Of a DNA stretch of 36,984 nt, positions 1 through 8,346 are shown one piece after another (position 1 is the first letter of the stretch; each line of letters opens with the position of its first letter). The stretch comes from Nitrospinaceae bacterium UBA7883 (GTDB lineage: Bacteria > Nitrospinota_A > UBA7883), in assembly GCA_002500605.1 (NCBI GenBank), contig DLRR01000025.1, forward strand, positions 1-36,984, given 5' to 3'. A model generated the notes under the pieces. That model was not told the DNA's origin and did not search any database. It worked only from the letters and a program-made list of their open reading frames with translations. A program made the translations under genes and the position numbers.

Positions 1-51
1 GCGACCTCCGGATTAGAAGTCCGATGCTCTATCCAGCTGAGCTACGGGCGC
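1..51 (-). tRNA. tRNA-Arg(UCU), partial (3' part outside window)
   Basis: Read on the minus strand from position 51, the sequence begins with the acceptor strand GCGCCCG, then a D-arm with AGCTCAGCTGGATAGAGC, then an anticodon stem-loop with loop CTTCTAA and anticodon TCT (plus-strand positions 15-17). This is the standard layout of bacterial tRNA-Arg(UCU). The variable loop, T-arm and 3' acceptor strand lie beyond the left edge of the window, so closure of the acceptor stem cannot be checked. Confidence 0.93.
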
Positions 52-141
52 AACTTTTAATATCAATACACCACCGAATTATGACTTTACCTTTGTTGTG
101 TTAATAGGAATCAAAAAGGAACAAATAATAGCCATTTTCTA

Positions 142-170
142 TTGAGTCAAACCATTTTACTTTATAGATA
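142..170 (+). promoter_or_regulatory. Candidate sigma-70-like promoter for gltA
   Basis: TTGAGT at 142-147 and TAGATA at 165-170 are separated by 17 bases, about 125 bases upstream of the citrate synthase start. Both hexamers match the consensus only partly and the region is AT-rich, so this is a weak prediction. Confidence 0.22.
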
Positions 171-296
171 CTCGAAGTGAAAGTCTTTCGTTTCAACAAG
201 CCTGCTGTATGCTATGTTATAGGTGAAAGCCGATTAAATTATTTAATTTTTCTTTTAGTCAACCTGCTTAAATGAAGTTGCTCTGAGGAGAAAGTC

Positions 297-1598
297 ATGC
301 CTAAAAAAACTGTTACCATTACAGACAACAACACTGGTAAATCTATTGAGGTTGATATCCTTCAAGGCTCACAAGGGCCTCCTGTTATTGATATTGGAAC
401 AGTGTACAAAGAACTGGGCATGTTCACATTTGACCCAGGTTTCGTCAATACAGCTGCGTGTGAAAGTGCAATAACTTTTATTGATGGTGAAAAGGGAGTT
501 TTGCAATACAGAGGTTACCCCATTGAGCAACTCGCAGAGCACAGCAACTTTCTCGAGGTATGTTATTTATTGTATTACGGTGATCTTCCAACCCGCAAAC
601 AACAAAAAGAATTTGATTCTATAATAACTCGACACTCAATCATTCACGAGGGTTTACACGATTTTTATAGTGGTTTTCGTCGTGATGCACATCCAATGGC
701 TATTACTTGCGGAGTCATGGGAGCTTTATCATCTTTTTATCACGATTCATTAGACATTTGGGATGAGCGGAGCCGAGAGATAACCGCCCATAGGCTAATA
801 GCAAAGTTACCCACAATAGCTGCAGGGGCATATAGGTACTCAAAGGGTGAACCTTTTGCTTACCCAAAAAACAGCTTAGATTATGCTTCTAATTTTTTAC
901 ATATGATGAACTCATTTCCTTCGGAGGAATATCAGGTAAACGAAATAGCAGCCAAAGCCTTAGATCTTCTTTTCCTGCTACATGCAGATCACGAGCAGAA
1001 TGCTTCTACTTCAACGGTTAGGCTTGCCGGTTCATCGCAGGCTAACCCATACGCATGTATTTCAGCAGGTGTTGGAACATTATGGGGTCCAGCCCATGGT
1101 GGAGCCAACGAGGCGGTTATTAAAATGTTAAAAGAAATTGGTGATCCATCTAGAACTAAGGAATTTGTCAATCGCGCAAAAGATCCTAGTTCTAACTTTC
1201 GATTAATGGGTTTTGGACACAGGGTCTACAAAAACTACGATCCCAGAGCCAAAATAATCCGTAAAATGTCCAAAAAGGTTCTAGACGAACTAAAAGTTGA
1301 TGACCCTTTGTTTGAAATTGCAATGAAACTGGAAGAAATCGCTTTAAAAGATGAGTATTTTATAGAGAAAAAGCTTTATCCAAATGTTGATTTTTACTCT
1401 GGAATAATACTTAGGGCAATAGGAATACCAACAACAATGTTTACGGTCATCTTTACTATTGGACGAACCATTGGCTGGGTTAGCCAATGGCAAGAAATGG
1501 TTACAGATAAATCTCATAGAATTGGTAGGCCAAGACAGGTCTATATAGGAAAAAGAAAAAGAAAGTATATTCCAGTAGCAAAAAGAACCAAAAATTAG
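297..1598 (+). CDS. gltA: Citrate synthase (type II, 433 aa)
   Basis: Condenses oxaloacetate and acetyl-CoA to citrate, the entry step of the TCA cycle, in the cytoplasm. The catalytic triad of the family is visible: His267 in GPAHGGANEAV, His308 in GFGHRVYKNYDPRA, and Asp365 in NVDFYSG. The length matches the hexameric type II enzymes of Gram-negative bacteria (about 427 aa), and the N-terminal extension before the TAACESAITFIDG core is also typical of them. The ATG has a strong ribosome binding site, GAGGAG at 285-290, six bases upstream. The gene stands alone: tRNA-Arg diverges upstream and a 487-bp gap follows. A 2-methylcitrate synthase is a less likely alternative, since no prpB or prpD neighbours are present. 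Confidence 0.97.
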   Translation: MPKKTVTITDNNTGKSIEVDILQGSQGPPVIDIGTVYKELGMFTFDPGFVNTAACESAITFIDGEKGVLQYRGYPIEQLAEHSNFLEVCYLLYYGDLPTRKQQKEFDSIITRHSIIHEGLHDFYSGFRRDAHPMAITCGVMGALSSFYHDSLDIWDERSREITAHRLIAKLPTIAAGAYRYSKGEPFAYPKNSLDYASNFLHMMNSFPSEEYQVNEIAAKALDLLFLLHADHEQNASTSTVRLAGSSQANPYACISAGVGTLWGPAHGGANEAVIKMLKEIGDPSRTKEFVNRAKDPSSNFRLMGFGHRVYKNYDPRAKIIRKMSKKVLDELKVDDPLFEIAMKLEEIALKDEYFIEKKLYPNVDFYSGIILRAIGIPTTMFTVIFTIGRTIGWVSQWQEMVTDKSHRIGRPRQVYIGKRKRKYIPVAKRTKN

Positions 1599-2085
1599 GC
1601 ACTTTAAATTGGCATAAACCCCGCTGAGTATTTGGCTAAAAGGCCTGTAAATTGTGGAAACCTGAGAAAAACCTTGAAGCATGTTGAAAAAAAAACGAGC
1701 AATAGTTAAATTTTTCAATAAATTCGTTAACAAACAACTTGAAGCAATTAAAATTTGCTTTAAGTCCTTAGAGTACAAAAGCATAGATCATGCTGGCAGT
1801 AATTCTATAATCTGGTTTAATTTTTCGAAATCATTGAATTGCAAAGACAAAAAGTGGAAAAAGCCTATTTTATCCATAAGTTTTCCACAAGCTAAGGATA
1901 ATGTTAGAATTTGTTCATAAGCTCCAACTTCTACTCTGAATTATTGTGACACCAAAGTCATGATTAATGTTGTAGTTAGAACCGAAAAAGATAGCTTAAA
2001 TGCGAAAATAAAATTTCGATAATGTAGCTTATATCACTTTAGTCTGGTATAACACCTTGGACTACAACTCTATTCTGGATTACCA
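1599..2085. other. 487-bp AT-rich gene-free gap with an inverted repeat
   Basis: No convincing gene lies between gltA and lptD. The gap holds an inverted repeat, GTGGAAAA at 1854-1861 and TTTTCCAC at 1881-1888, with 19 bases between the arms. It also holds near matches to the DnaA box TTATNCACA: TTATCCATA at 1870-1878, TTTTCCACA at 1881-1889, and on the other strand TGTGGAAAC at 1653-1661. A 79-codon open frame at 1681-1920 has no recognisable domain and only a poor ribosome binding site, and was not called. The dyad could be an operator or an RNA hairpin. Confidence 0.4.
2045..2053 (+). promoter_or_regulatory. Candidate extended -10 promoter for lptD
   Basis: TGGTATAAC at 2045-2053 fits an extended -10 element (TGn followed by TATAAC), with one mismatch in the hexamer. 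No good -35 is present, which extended -10 promoters tolerate. Transcription would start near 2060, giving a leader of about 25 bases before the TTG start of lptD. Confidence 0.33.
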
Positions 2086-4311
2086 TTGATAGCACGCTTC
2101 ATTACGAGACTTGCCTATCTGGCATTACTGATGTGCACCCCTCCCTTGCTTTTTTTCCCAAACTCTGCGCAAGCAGACCAACACTCAGATGAAGTTTCCC
2201 AATTAATAGATCAAAAAACCGCTGATGCGGCTTTATCCGTTACAGCAGACCAATTAATCCGTCAAGGCAGCAGCGGTGTCGTAGAGGCCAATGGAGATGT
2301 TGTAATTAAGTATGGAAATAAAACAGCCACTGGAGACAACGCATTACTAAATCCAATGACCGGAGAGGGGACTATTATCGGAAATGCTCAATACACAGAA
2401 AATGAAACTTCAATTTGGGCTAACAAAATATTGATTAATAGTAAAACCCATCTAGGTACGCTTTATAGCGCCAAAGGTAATGTTGGAAGTGAATATTATT
2501 TTTCTGGAGACAAGATTGAGCGAATTGCAGAAAATCACTACTTGATAGTTAAAGGCACATGCACAAGTTGCCCACCTGAAAACAATTCATGGAGGTTGGA
2601 CGCCAAAGAAGTCGACCTTACAATGGAAGGGTATGCTTTCATGAAGAGTATGGTGTTCCGCGCCGGGAATGTGCCTATACTCTGGCTGCCGTATATGATA
2701 GTTCCAGCCAAGACAAAGAGGGCAACTGGTCTACTGGAGCCATCTATTGGTACATCTACCGAAAGCGGTTTTGCATATGGGCAAAGCTTTTTCTGGGCTA
2801 TTTCAGATAACATGGATGCCACACTAACTTATCACTACTTAGGCGAAAATAGCAGTAGATATGGCCTCCAATACAGATACATTCTCGACCATAACGTAAA
2901 TGGAAGCTTAGATGGTGATTTCCTTCAACAAAGGGAAGACGGTCGCGACTTTTGGAAAATCCTATGGAGACATCATCATAAACTTCCCTACAACATTATA
3001 GGTAAAGTCTTAGTTGACAGGGAAAGTGAAAACAACATCTCTCGCGAGTATGATGATAGCGTATCAGAACGCACTAGGCGGTATTCGGAAAGCTATGTGG
3101 ACCTTCAAAAAAACTGGAGCACTACGAGAACAGCGCAGTTGCAGGTAAAGGTTCATGAATCTACTGTTGTGGAGGATGAAGAAATGCTCAACACGGTACC
3201 AGCACTACTATTCAACAACTATCCTGAAAAACTAGGAGAAACTCCCTTTTACGGCGCTCTTGAGTCTAGCTACTACAACTATCATACAAAAAAAGTGTCA
3301 GCTGGTATCACAGATGAATGGAAAGTTGATCGTGTGGATGTATATCCTAAGTTATCGCTTCCAGTAGCGATAGCACCATGGCTAAATGTTACTCCCAGTC
3401 TAGAATATAGGTTGACATGGTATTCAAATGGTATTGAAGATGGCGTGGAAACTAAAGAAGGGTTTTTGAGAGAATATTATAAAGCAAATGTTTCGCTTGT
3501 TGGACCCAGCTTTTACAGTATTTTCGAACGACCTAGCAAATGGCGCCCCCGTATCAAGCATCTAATCATTCCACGCGTCAAGTGGAGTTACATACCAGGA
3601 TACGATTATAAAGGTGAAAACAGGCTTAAGGTGAGGGTAGTTGATGGAATAGATGATTCAAGCCCATATAACTTAATCACATATTCTATTACAAACACCA
3701 TTTTTGCCAAACAGATAAATAACAACAAGTCTTCAACGGTGCAACTGGTAAACTTTTCTGTGTCACAAGGTTATAATTTAATTGAAGCTACTCGCACAGA
3801 AAACCCTGATGATGAAAAAAAACCATTTACTTCAATACTTTTTGATCTGGACACAAAGCTAATGCCTTGGCTTCTTGCAAATTTTGATCTAACTTACAAC
3901 ACCTATGATCAACACTGGGAGAAATACAACGCAGAGATAGGATTTCGCTACAATGACCAATTGCATTTTGCAGTCGATCATAATGTAGAATATCCATATG
4001 TTGCATGGGACACAGCGTATTTTGAAATTGCTTTGCCTTGGAAAATACGTGCTGATTACTCTATAGTTTACTTTGAAACAGAAAATCAAATACACGCAAG
4101 CGTTTTACGATTACAAAAGATGTTCGAATGCTGGGGTGTAAAGCTTGCCTACCACGACAGACTGATAAATCAGGTAAACTCATCAGGAGTTACGGAACCG
4201 GTGAACGAGAAAAAATACATGTTAACAATTACCCTTAAAGGGATTGGAGATGCGATAAGTAGTGGGAACTTCACTGGCAGTAATAATCCAGTTGCTCAAA
4301 GGAAGTTGTAG
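2086..4311 (+). CDS. lptD: LPS-assembly protein LptD (OstA), 741 aa
   Basis: Outer-membrane beta-barrel that inserts lipopolysaccharide into the outer leaflet, working with LptE and the periplasmic LptA bridge. The called TTG start gives an N-terminal signal peptide with a hydrophobic core and a cleavage site after AQA (residues 28-30). Residues about 50-150 form the OstA/LptA-like jellyroll (SVTADQLIRQGSSGVVEANG, then GDNALLNPMTGEGTI). The LptD hallmark follows: Cys159 and Cys162 in GTCTSCPP, then a W-x-L-x-A stretch and PILWLPYMIVPAKTKRATG. The rest is strand-rich barrel with a late CWG motif (Cys682). The Cys pattern differs from E. coli, which has two adjacent C-terminal Cys residues; only one is seen here. 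The start is uncertain because the ribosome binding site is weak; the next in-frame ATG would cut the signal peptide. Confirms a diderm, LPS-bearing cell. Confidence 0.93.
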   Translation: MIARFITRLAYLALLMCTPPLLFFPNSAQADQHSDEVSQLIDQKTADAALSVTADQLIRQGSSGVVEANGDVVIKYGNKTATGDNALLNPMTGEGTIIGNAQYTENETSIWANKILINSKTHLGTLYSAKGNVGSEYYFSGDKIERIAENHYLIVKGTCTSCPPENNSWRLDAKEVDLTMEGYAFMKSMVFRAGNVPILWLPYMIVPAKTKRATGLLEPSIGTSTESGFAYGQSFFWAISDNMDATLTYHYLGENSSRYGLQYRYILDHNVNGSLDGDFLQQREDGRDFWKILWRHHHKLPYNIIGKVLVDRESENNISREYDDSVSERTRRYSESYVDLQKNWSTTRTAQLQVKVHESTVVEDEEMLNTVPALLFNNYPEKLGETPFYGALESSYYNYHTKKVSAGITDEWKVDRVDVYPKLSLPVAIAPWLNVTPSLEYRLTWYSNGIEDGVETKEGFLREYYKANVSLVGPSFYSIFERPSKWRPRIKHLIIPRVKWSYIPGYDYKGENRLKVRVVDGIDDSSPYNLITYSITNTIFAKQINNNKSSTVQLVNFSVSQGYNLIEATRTENPDDEKKPFTSILFDLDTKLMPWLLANFDLTYNTYDQHWEKYNAEIGFRYNDQLHFAVDHNVEYPYVAWDTAYFEIALPWKIRADYSIVYFETENQIHASVLRLQKMFECWGVKLAYHDRLINQVNSSGVTEPVNEKKYMLTITLKGIGDAISSGNFTGSNNPVAQRKL

Positions 4312-4356
4312 AATAAATCTCCAACAGCTTTTTGTTTAATAATTTTTTGAGGTTTT

Positions 4357-5973
4357 ATGCTCCCTTCAATTGTAACCGATATGGTGACAGTTCTTACTTT
4401 AGTCATAATTCTTGTCGCATTCCTCACTCCACCGTTTTTTTTAATATGGCTTTATTTCAAGAATAAAAAGCAAGCTCAGCATTCATTGCTACGTGGTAAA
4501 TACTGGCTACTTGGGATATTGCGCTATTTAATCGAGAATGTTGGACCTGAATTTCGTTTTTACATTACAGACGAGGATAACTCTGGCCGTCCTATTAGCC
4601 GAATTAAATTCGTTTCTATAGTAAAAGCCGCCAAATACCAAAAAACGTTGATAAGTTTTGGTAGCAAGAGGGACTTTCAAAGCCCCGGAATGTTTATCAA
4701 AAATAGTATGTTCCCACGGCTGAATGAAGAATTAGAAGTGGATAATAAACCACTAATCAATTCACGAAAATACGATATTCAAGATGAATCGATATTTTTC
4801 CGCACGGAAAAGATGGTTGACAACACTATTCAGCCCTGGCTGTTGACTGAAAATAATTACATTCATATTGGCACAAATAGAAAATATCCGTGGGCTATAA
4901 AGGGCCTTATCGGAGTTAGTGGTATGAGTTATGGTGCCCTGGGTCCACATGCCATAAGAGCCCTTAGTTTGGGAGTTGGATTGGCGGGTGGGTCTTGGAT
5001 GAATACTGGGGAAGGAGGCATCAGCACACACCACCTTGAAGGCAATTGCGACATTATATACCAAATCGGGCCTGGCCTTTACGGTGTTAGGAACAAATCA
5101 AACCAGATGGACTGGGAAATGTTAAAAGAAAAAGCATCTTTAGAACAGGTAAAGGCAATAGAACTTAAATTGGGCCAGGGTGCAAAAATCCGCGGCGGTC
5201 ATTTGGAAGGGTCTAAAGTTACCCCAGAAATAGCCGAACTTCGTGGTATTGAGTCGTGGAAGACTATTGATAGTCCAAATCGATTTCTGCAGTTTTCAAA
5301 CGTTGTTGAAATGTTTGATTTTGTCGAGCGTGTTCAGCAGGAATCTGGTCTACCGGTTGGCATTAAAGTTGTCGTTGGAGATAATACTTCAATCGATGAT
5401 ATTGCAATGGAATTTGCAAAACGTGGGAATGGCCCAGACTTTGTTACACTAGATGGTGGTGAAGGAGGTACCGGTGCCACCTTTAAAGAATTAGCAGATA
5501 GCCTTGGTTTGCCCATATACTCTGCCATCACAATTGCCGATGATGCCTTTAGAAAATATGGCGTTCGCGATAAACTCAAAATCATAGTAGCTGGCAGGCT
5601 CCATTTGCCAGATGAACATGCAATTGCCCTCGGTATGGGAGCAGATCTAGTAGCCGGAGCAAGATCCTTTATGATTACCGTTGGATGCATAATGACCGAA
5701 TCTTGTCATACAAATAATTGTCCCGTTGGTGTTGCAACAACTAATAAAAAGTCTCAACGTCTACTTTATGTGGATGAAAAGAAATATAGAACCCTGAATT
5801 ACATTGTTGCCGCCCGGGCCGGACTTTTCGCCATAACTGCAGCATGTGGGCTAAAATCCCCAACTGAACTTAAAAGAGAGCACTTGGTTTTTAAAGATGA
5901 TCGTTTTAAAGTGCATAGTATCGATGACCTCTATCCCTTGCCAGGACCAGTATCGAAAAAGGCTCAAAATTAA
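4357..5973 (+). CDS. Membrane-anchored FMN-binding glutamate synthase-like protein (GltB2 domain), 538 aa
   Basis: Corresponds to the central FMN/iron-sulfur domain of glutamate synthase without the glutaminase domain. Residues about 7-32 are a hydrophobic membrane segment. The body carries VSGMSYGALGPHAIRAL, GGSWMNTGEGGIS and, for FMN phosphate binding, TLDGGEGGTGATF. A 3Fe-4S cluster motif C-x5-C-x4-C is visible at Cys444, Cys450 and Cys455 (CIMTESCHTNNCPVG). ATG start with GAGG a few bases upstream. Stand-alone proteins of this family are widespread, and whether they make glutamate is not established; no small GOGAT subunit or amidotransferase lies in the window. It sits 45 bp after lptD and may be co-transcribed, with no obvious functional link. 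Family assignment is firm, substrate unknown. Confidence 0.88.
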   Translation: MLPSIVTDMVTVLTLVIILVAFLTPPFFLIWLYFKNKKQAQHSLLRGKYWLLGILRYLIENVGPEFRFYITDEDNSGRPISRIKFVSIVKAAKYQKTLISFGSKRDFQSPGMFIKNSMFPRLNEELEVDNKPLINSRKYDIQDESIFFRTEKMVDNTIQPWLLTENNYIHIGTNRKYPWAIKGLIGVSGMSYGALGPHAIRALSLGVGLAGGSWMNTGEGGISTHHLEGNCDIIYQIGPGLYGVRNKSNQMDWEMLKEKASLEQVKAIELKLGQGAKIRGGHLEGSKVTPEIAELRGIESWKTIDSPNRFLQFSNVVEMFDFVERVQQESGLPVGIKVVVGDNTSIDDIAMEFAKRGNGPDFVTLDGGEGGTGATFKELADSLGLPIYSAITIADDAFRKYGVRDKLKIIVAGRLHLPDEHAIALGMGADLVAGARSFMITVGCIMTESCHTNNCPVGVATTNKKSQRLLYVDEKKYRTLNYIVAARAGLFAITAACGLKSPTELKREHLVFKDDRFKVHSIDDLYPLPGPVSKKAQN

Positions 5974-6010
5974 AAGGGCTAACAAGCTTTCTATTTCCCT
6001 CTATATAAAC

Positions 6011-6040
6011 CTCAGCGGATAGCTGAGCCTCTTTACTTTT
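6011..6040 (+). terminator. Possible weak rho-independent terminator
   Basis: CTCAGC at 6011-6016 pairs with GCTGAG at 6022-6027 across a five-base loop, followed by a pyrimidine-rich tail (CCTCTTTACTTTT). The stem is short and the T-run interrupted, so termination may be partial. Confidence 0.35.
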
Positions 6041-6066
6041 AAGCTTAATTGGACCAAAGTAGTAGC

Positions 6067-7170
6067 ATGAAAAAACTGGTGATTTTAATTACTTTTTCAT
6101 TGGCCGGTTTGCTAATTGCTAGTATCTTTCATTTTGATACTAGAAACGCATGCATCACTTTTTTCAACCTTACCTGGTTTAGCCAACAATACGCCGGGGT
6201 TTGCGCTCGATTTGAGCCTCAGATCAATAAAACAGCCCATAAAGCAGAGATAGCTTTAAAGCCTAAGGAAGAAAGGTTTAAATTTAAAGGGTTATCAAAA
6301 ATGATTCCTGGTCCACCAACTATGCTTGCATGGGCAAACAATACAAACGGGCAATGGGACTTATACCTGCGAAAATACGGAGGAGAAGTTCACCGCCTCA
6401 CGAACACTGAAGAGGATGAATTATTTCCCCGCATATCACCAAACGGCGAATGGCTATTTTTTATAAGACACCTAGGTACCAGTTCGTATCTAGGCAGATT
6501 TAGTCTATTTAACTTGAAAGAAGATTCGTTACATATCAACAGTGTGGAGTTCATAAGTTTTATAGACCATCATACTGCGCTAATTGATCCACTAGATCCA
6601 AAGACGGGTAAACGCCATATTCGGAAAATGGACATTAGGACTGGCAAGCAATCTGATAACCCGATCAATTATCTTCCTCAATATAAGTCCATAAACCTCC
6701 ATCAACCAGCTGCAAACAAAGGTAAGAATTTAATGTATATTCTTGTCAATAGGCTTGGCTGGCGAGTTGAAATGGTCAACTTGGTAAATGGTAATACAAG
6801 AGAGATCGGTAGTGGCTGTAGACCATCTACCGCCTTTGGGTCAGAATTAATGGCAATGACTTCTAACAGAGGCAATGGTCAAAGTTCTATTGTAATCCAC
6901 AATTATAAGACTGGGGATATTAGAACTATTGTTGATATGCCTGGCCCAGTTAGCCATGAATATGACGGAACCTTGTCGAGTGATGGAAAATGGTTGTTAT
7001 TTACGGTCTCACCAAACAATCAGACAATAGCCGAGAATGGCGCAAATTACAGGTTGTACGCTTGCCCTATCAAAGATTGCTCTAATCCAGAAATAATATT
7101 GGATATGCCTGGCGCTGATAGCTTTCCGTACTTACATGTTTTACAATCAAAAAAACATGGTACTGAATAG
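6067..7170 (+). CDS. Exported TolB-like beta-propeller protein (PD40 repeats)
   Basis: About 367 aa from the ATG chosen here. The start at 6067 gives a classic signal or anchor sequence (MKKLVILITFSLAGLLIASIF); a TTG at 6049 would add six residues and has no better ribosome binding site. The body holds WD40-like PD40 propeller repeats with the TolB-type signatures GQWDLYLRKYGG, DELFPRISPNGEWLFFI and YDGTLSSDGKWLLFTVSPN. These blades resemble TolB and the propellers attached to periplasmic peptidases. No Pal, TolA or TolQR neighbours are present, so it should not be called TolB. Probably a periplasmic or inner-membrane-anchored protein that binds another protein; partner unknown. Four cysteines in the mature part (GVCARF, GSGCRP, ACPIKDC) could form disulfides. 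Confidence 0.75.
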   Translation: MKKLVILITFSLAGLLIASIFHFDTRNACITFFNLTWFSQQYAGVCARFEPQINKTAHKAEIALKPKEERFKFKGLSKMIPGPPTMLAWANNTNGQWDLYLRKYGGEVHRLTNTEEDELFPRISPNGEWLFFIRHLGTSSYLGRFSLFNLKEDSLHINSVEFISFIDHHTALIDPLDPKTGKRHIRKMDIRTGKQSDNPINYLPQYKSINLHQPAANKGKNLMYILVNRLGWRVEMVNLVNGNTREIGSGCRPSTAFGSELMAMTSNRGNGQSSIVIHNYKTGDIRTIVDMPGPVSHEYDGTLSSDGKWLLFTVSPNNQTIAENGANYRLYACPIKDCSNPEIILDMPGADSFPYLHVLQSKKHGTE

Positions 7171-7239
7171 AAAACCACGCAGAATGATGACCAGTAATAA
7201 CCATAGACTGCAAAGCATTATTAATTCCAAAATCTTTGG

Positions 7240-8340
7240 ATGAATCTACAATTTAAAGTTATACAAAAAGACTCTTCGAGTAGAGGAAGGCTTGGCGAGT
7301 TTGTAACAAGCCATGGAACCGTAAGTACTCCAGTATTCATGCCGGTAGGCACATATGGAGCAGTAAAGACTCTGGCCCCCGAAGAGGTTACCGCACTTGG
7401 ATATCAAATCATTCTTTCTAACACTTATCACTTATACTTGAGGCCAGGACACAAAGTTGTGCAAAACCTAGGAGGTGTCCATAAGTTTATGGGCTGGAAC
7501 GGACCGGTTCTCACCGATTCGGGTGGTTTTCAAATCTTTTCATTGAAGAAGCTAATGAAAGTTAGTGAAAAGGGCGTTTGGTTTGCTTCTCACCTGGACG
7601 GATCTCACCACATGCTAACCCCAGAGTTGTCAGTTCAAATACAGCAAGCCCTCGGTTCAGATATCATGATGTCACTAGATGAAATGTATACCGAAGAGTC
7701 TTCGTCTGACTATGGACAGGAAGCCACAGACCGATCCACAAGGTGGGCAAAAAGATGTTTGGAAGCTCGAACAAGGGATGATTTAGCTTTATTTGGTATC
7801 GCTCAAGGGGGATTCCACGAAGGCCTTAGAATAGAGAGCACACAAGCCATAGTTGATTTAGGATTTGATGGTTACGCCATTGGTGGCCTTAGCGTGGGAG
7901 AATCAAAAGAGGTTATGGCCAAAATCATTGAGTGTACTGAGCCTCATCTACCAAAAGATAAGCCACGATACCTTATGGGAGTAGGAACGCCAGATGACTT
8001 GGTTAGGTGTGTAGCCAGAGGTATAGACATGTTTGACTGTGTTATGCCGACAAGAAACGCACGAAACGGTTCACTTTTTACCTCTAGTGGTGTGGTGAAG
8101 CTAAAAAATTCCGTTCACCGAGACGACTCGAACCCATTGGATTCAGAGTGCAAGTGTTATACATGCTGCAATTTTTCCCGTGCGTACCTCAGACATCTGT
8201 TTACTTCCAATGAGGTTCTAGGTCTCCGGCTCAATACTATCCACAATCTATCCTTTTACAATAAACGGATCAAAGATATTAGAAATGCTATTTCTAATGG
8301 CACTCTTGGGCAGTGGGCAACAAGCCTTGGTGATGAATAG
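7240..8340 (+). CDS. tgt: Queuine tRNA-ribosyltransferase (TGT), 366 aa
   Basis: Exchanges guanine-34 for preQ1 in tRNAs with GUN anticodons, in queuosine synthesis. The family motifs are all present: general-acid Asp93 in LTDSGGFQIFSL, the nucleophile Asp266 in GIDMFDCVMPTRNARNG, and the zinc site CxCxxC-x25-H formed by Cys304, Cys306, Cys309 and His335. Length is typical of bacterial TGT (about 370 aa). The ATG at 7240 gives the expected start (MNLQFKVIQKDSSSRGRLGE), though the ribosome binding site is poor. The next gene, hemW, begins six bases after the stop, so the two are almost certainly co-transcribed. No other queuosine genes (queA, queC-F) lie in the window. Confidence 0.97.
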   Translation: MNLQFKVIQKDSSSRGRLGEFVTSHGTVSTPVFMPVGTYGAVKTLAPEEVTALGYQIILSNTYHLYLRPGHKVVQNLGGVHKFMGWNGPVLTDSGGFQIFSLKKLMKVSEKGVWFASHLDGSHHMLTPELSVQIQQALGSDIMMSLDEMYTEESSSDYGQEATDRSTRWAKRCLEARTRDDLALFGIAQGGFHEGLRIESTQAIVDLGFDGYAIGGLSVGESKEVMAKIIECTEPHLPKDKPRYLMGVGTPDDLVRCVARGIDMFDCVMPTRNARNGSLFTSSGVVKLKNSVHRDDSNPLDSECKCYTCCNFSRAYLRHLFTSNEVLGLRLNTIHNLSFYNKRIKDIRNAISNGTLGQWATSLGDE

Positions 8341-8346
8341 CCTGCG

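Noticed and set aside
1..296. Integration site of a mobile element at the tRNA-Arg gene
   Set aside because: The 5' side of the tRNA faces the window, with no integrase and no duplicated tRNA end; citrate synthase follows normally.
1653..1889. Chromosomal origin of replication
   Set aside because: The DnaA-box-like sites are all imperfect and no origin-linked gene such as dnaA, dnaN, mnmG or rpmH is near; gyrA 23 kb away is not enough.
1681..1920. 79-codon plus-strand open frame between gltA and lptD
   Set aside because: No recognisable domain, Lys/Ile/Phe-rich composition as expected from AT-rich non-coding DNA, and only a weak ribosome binding site.
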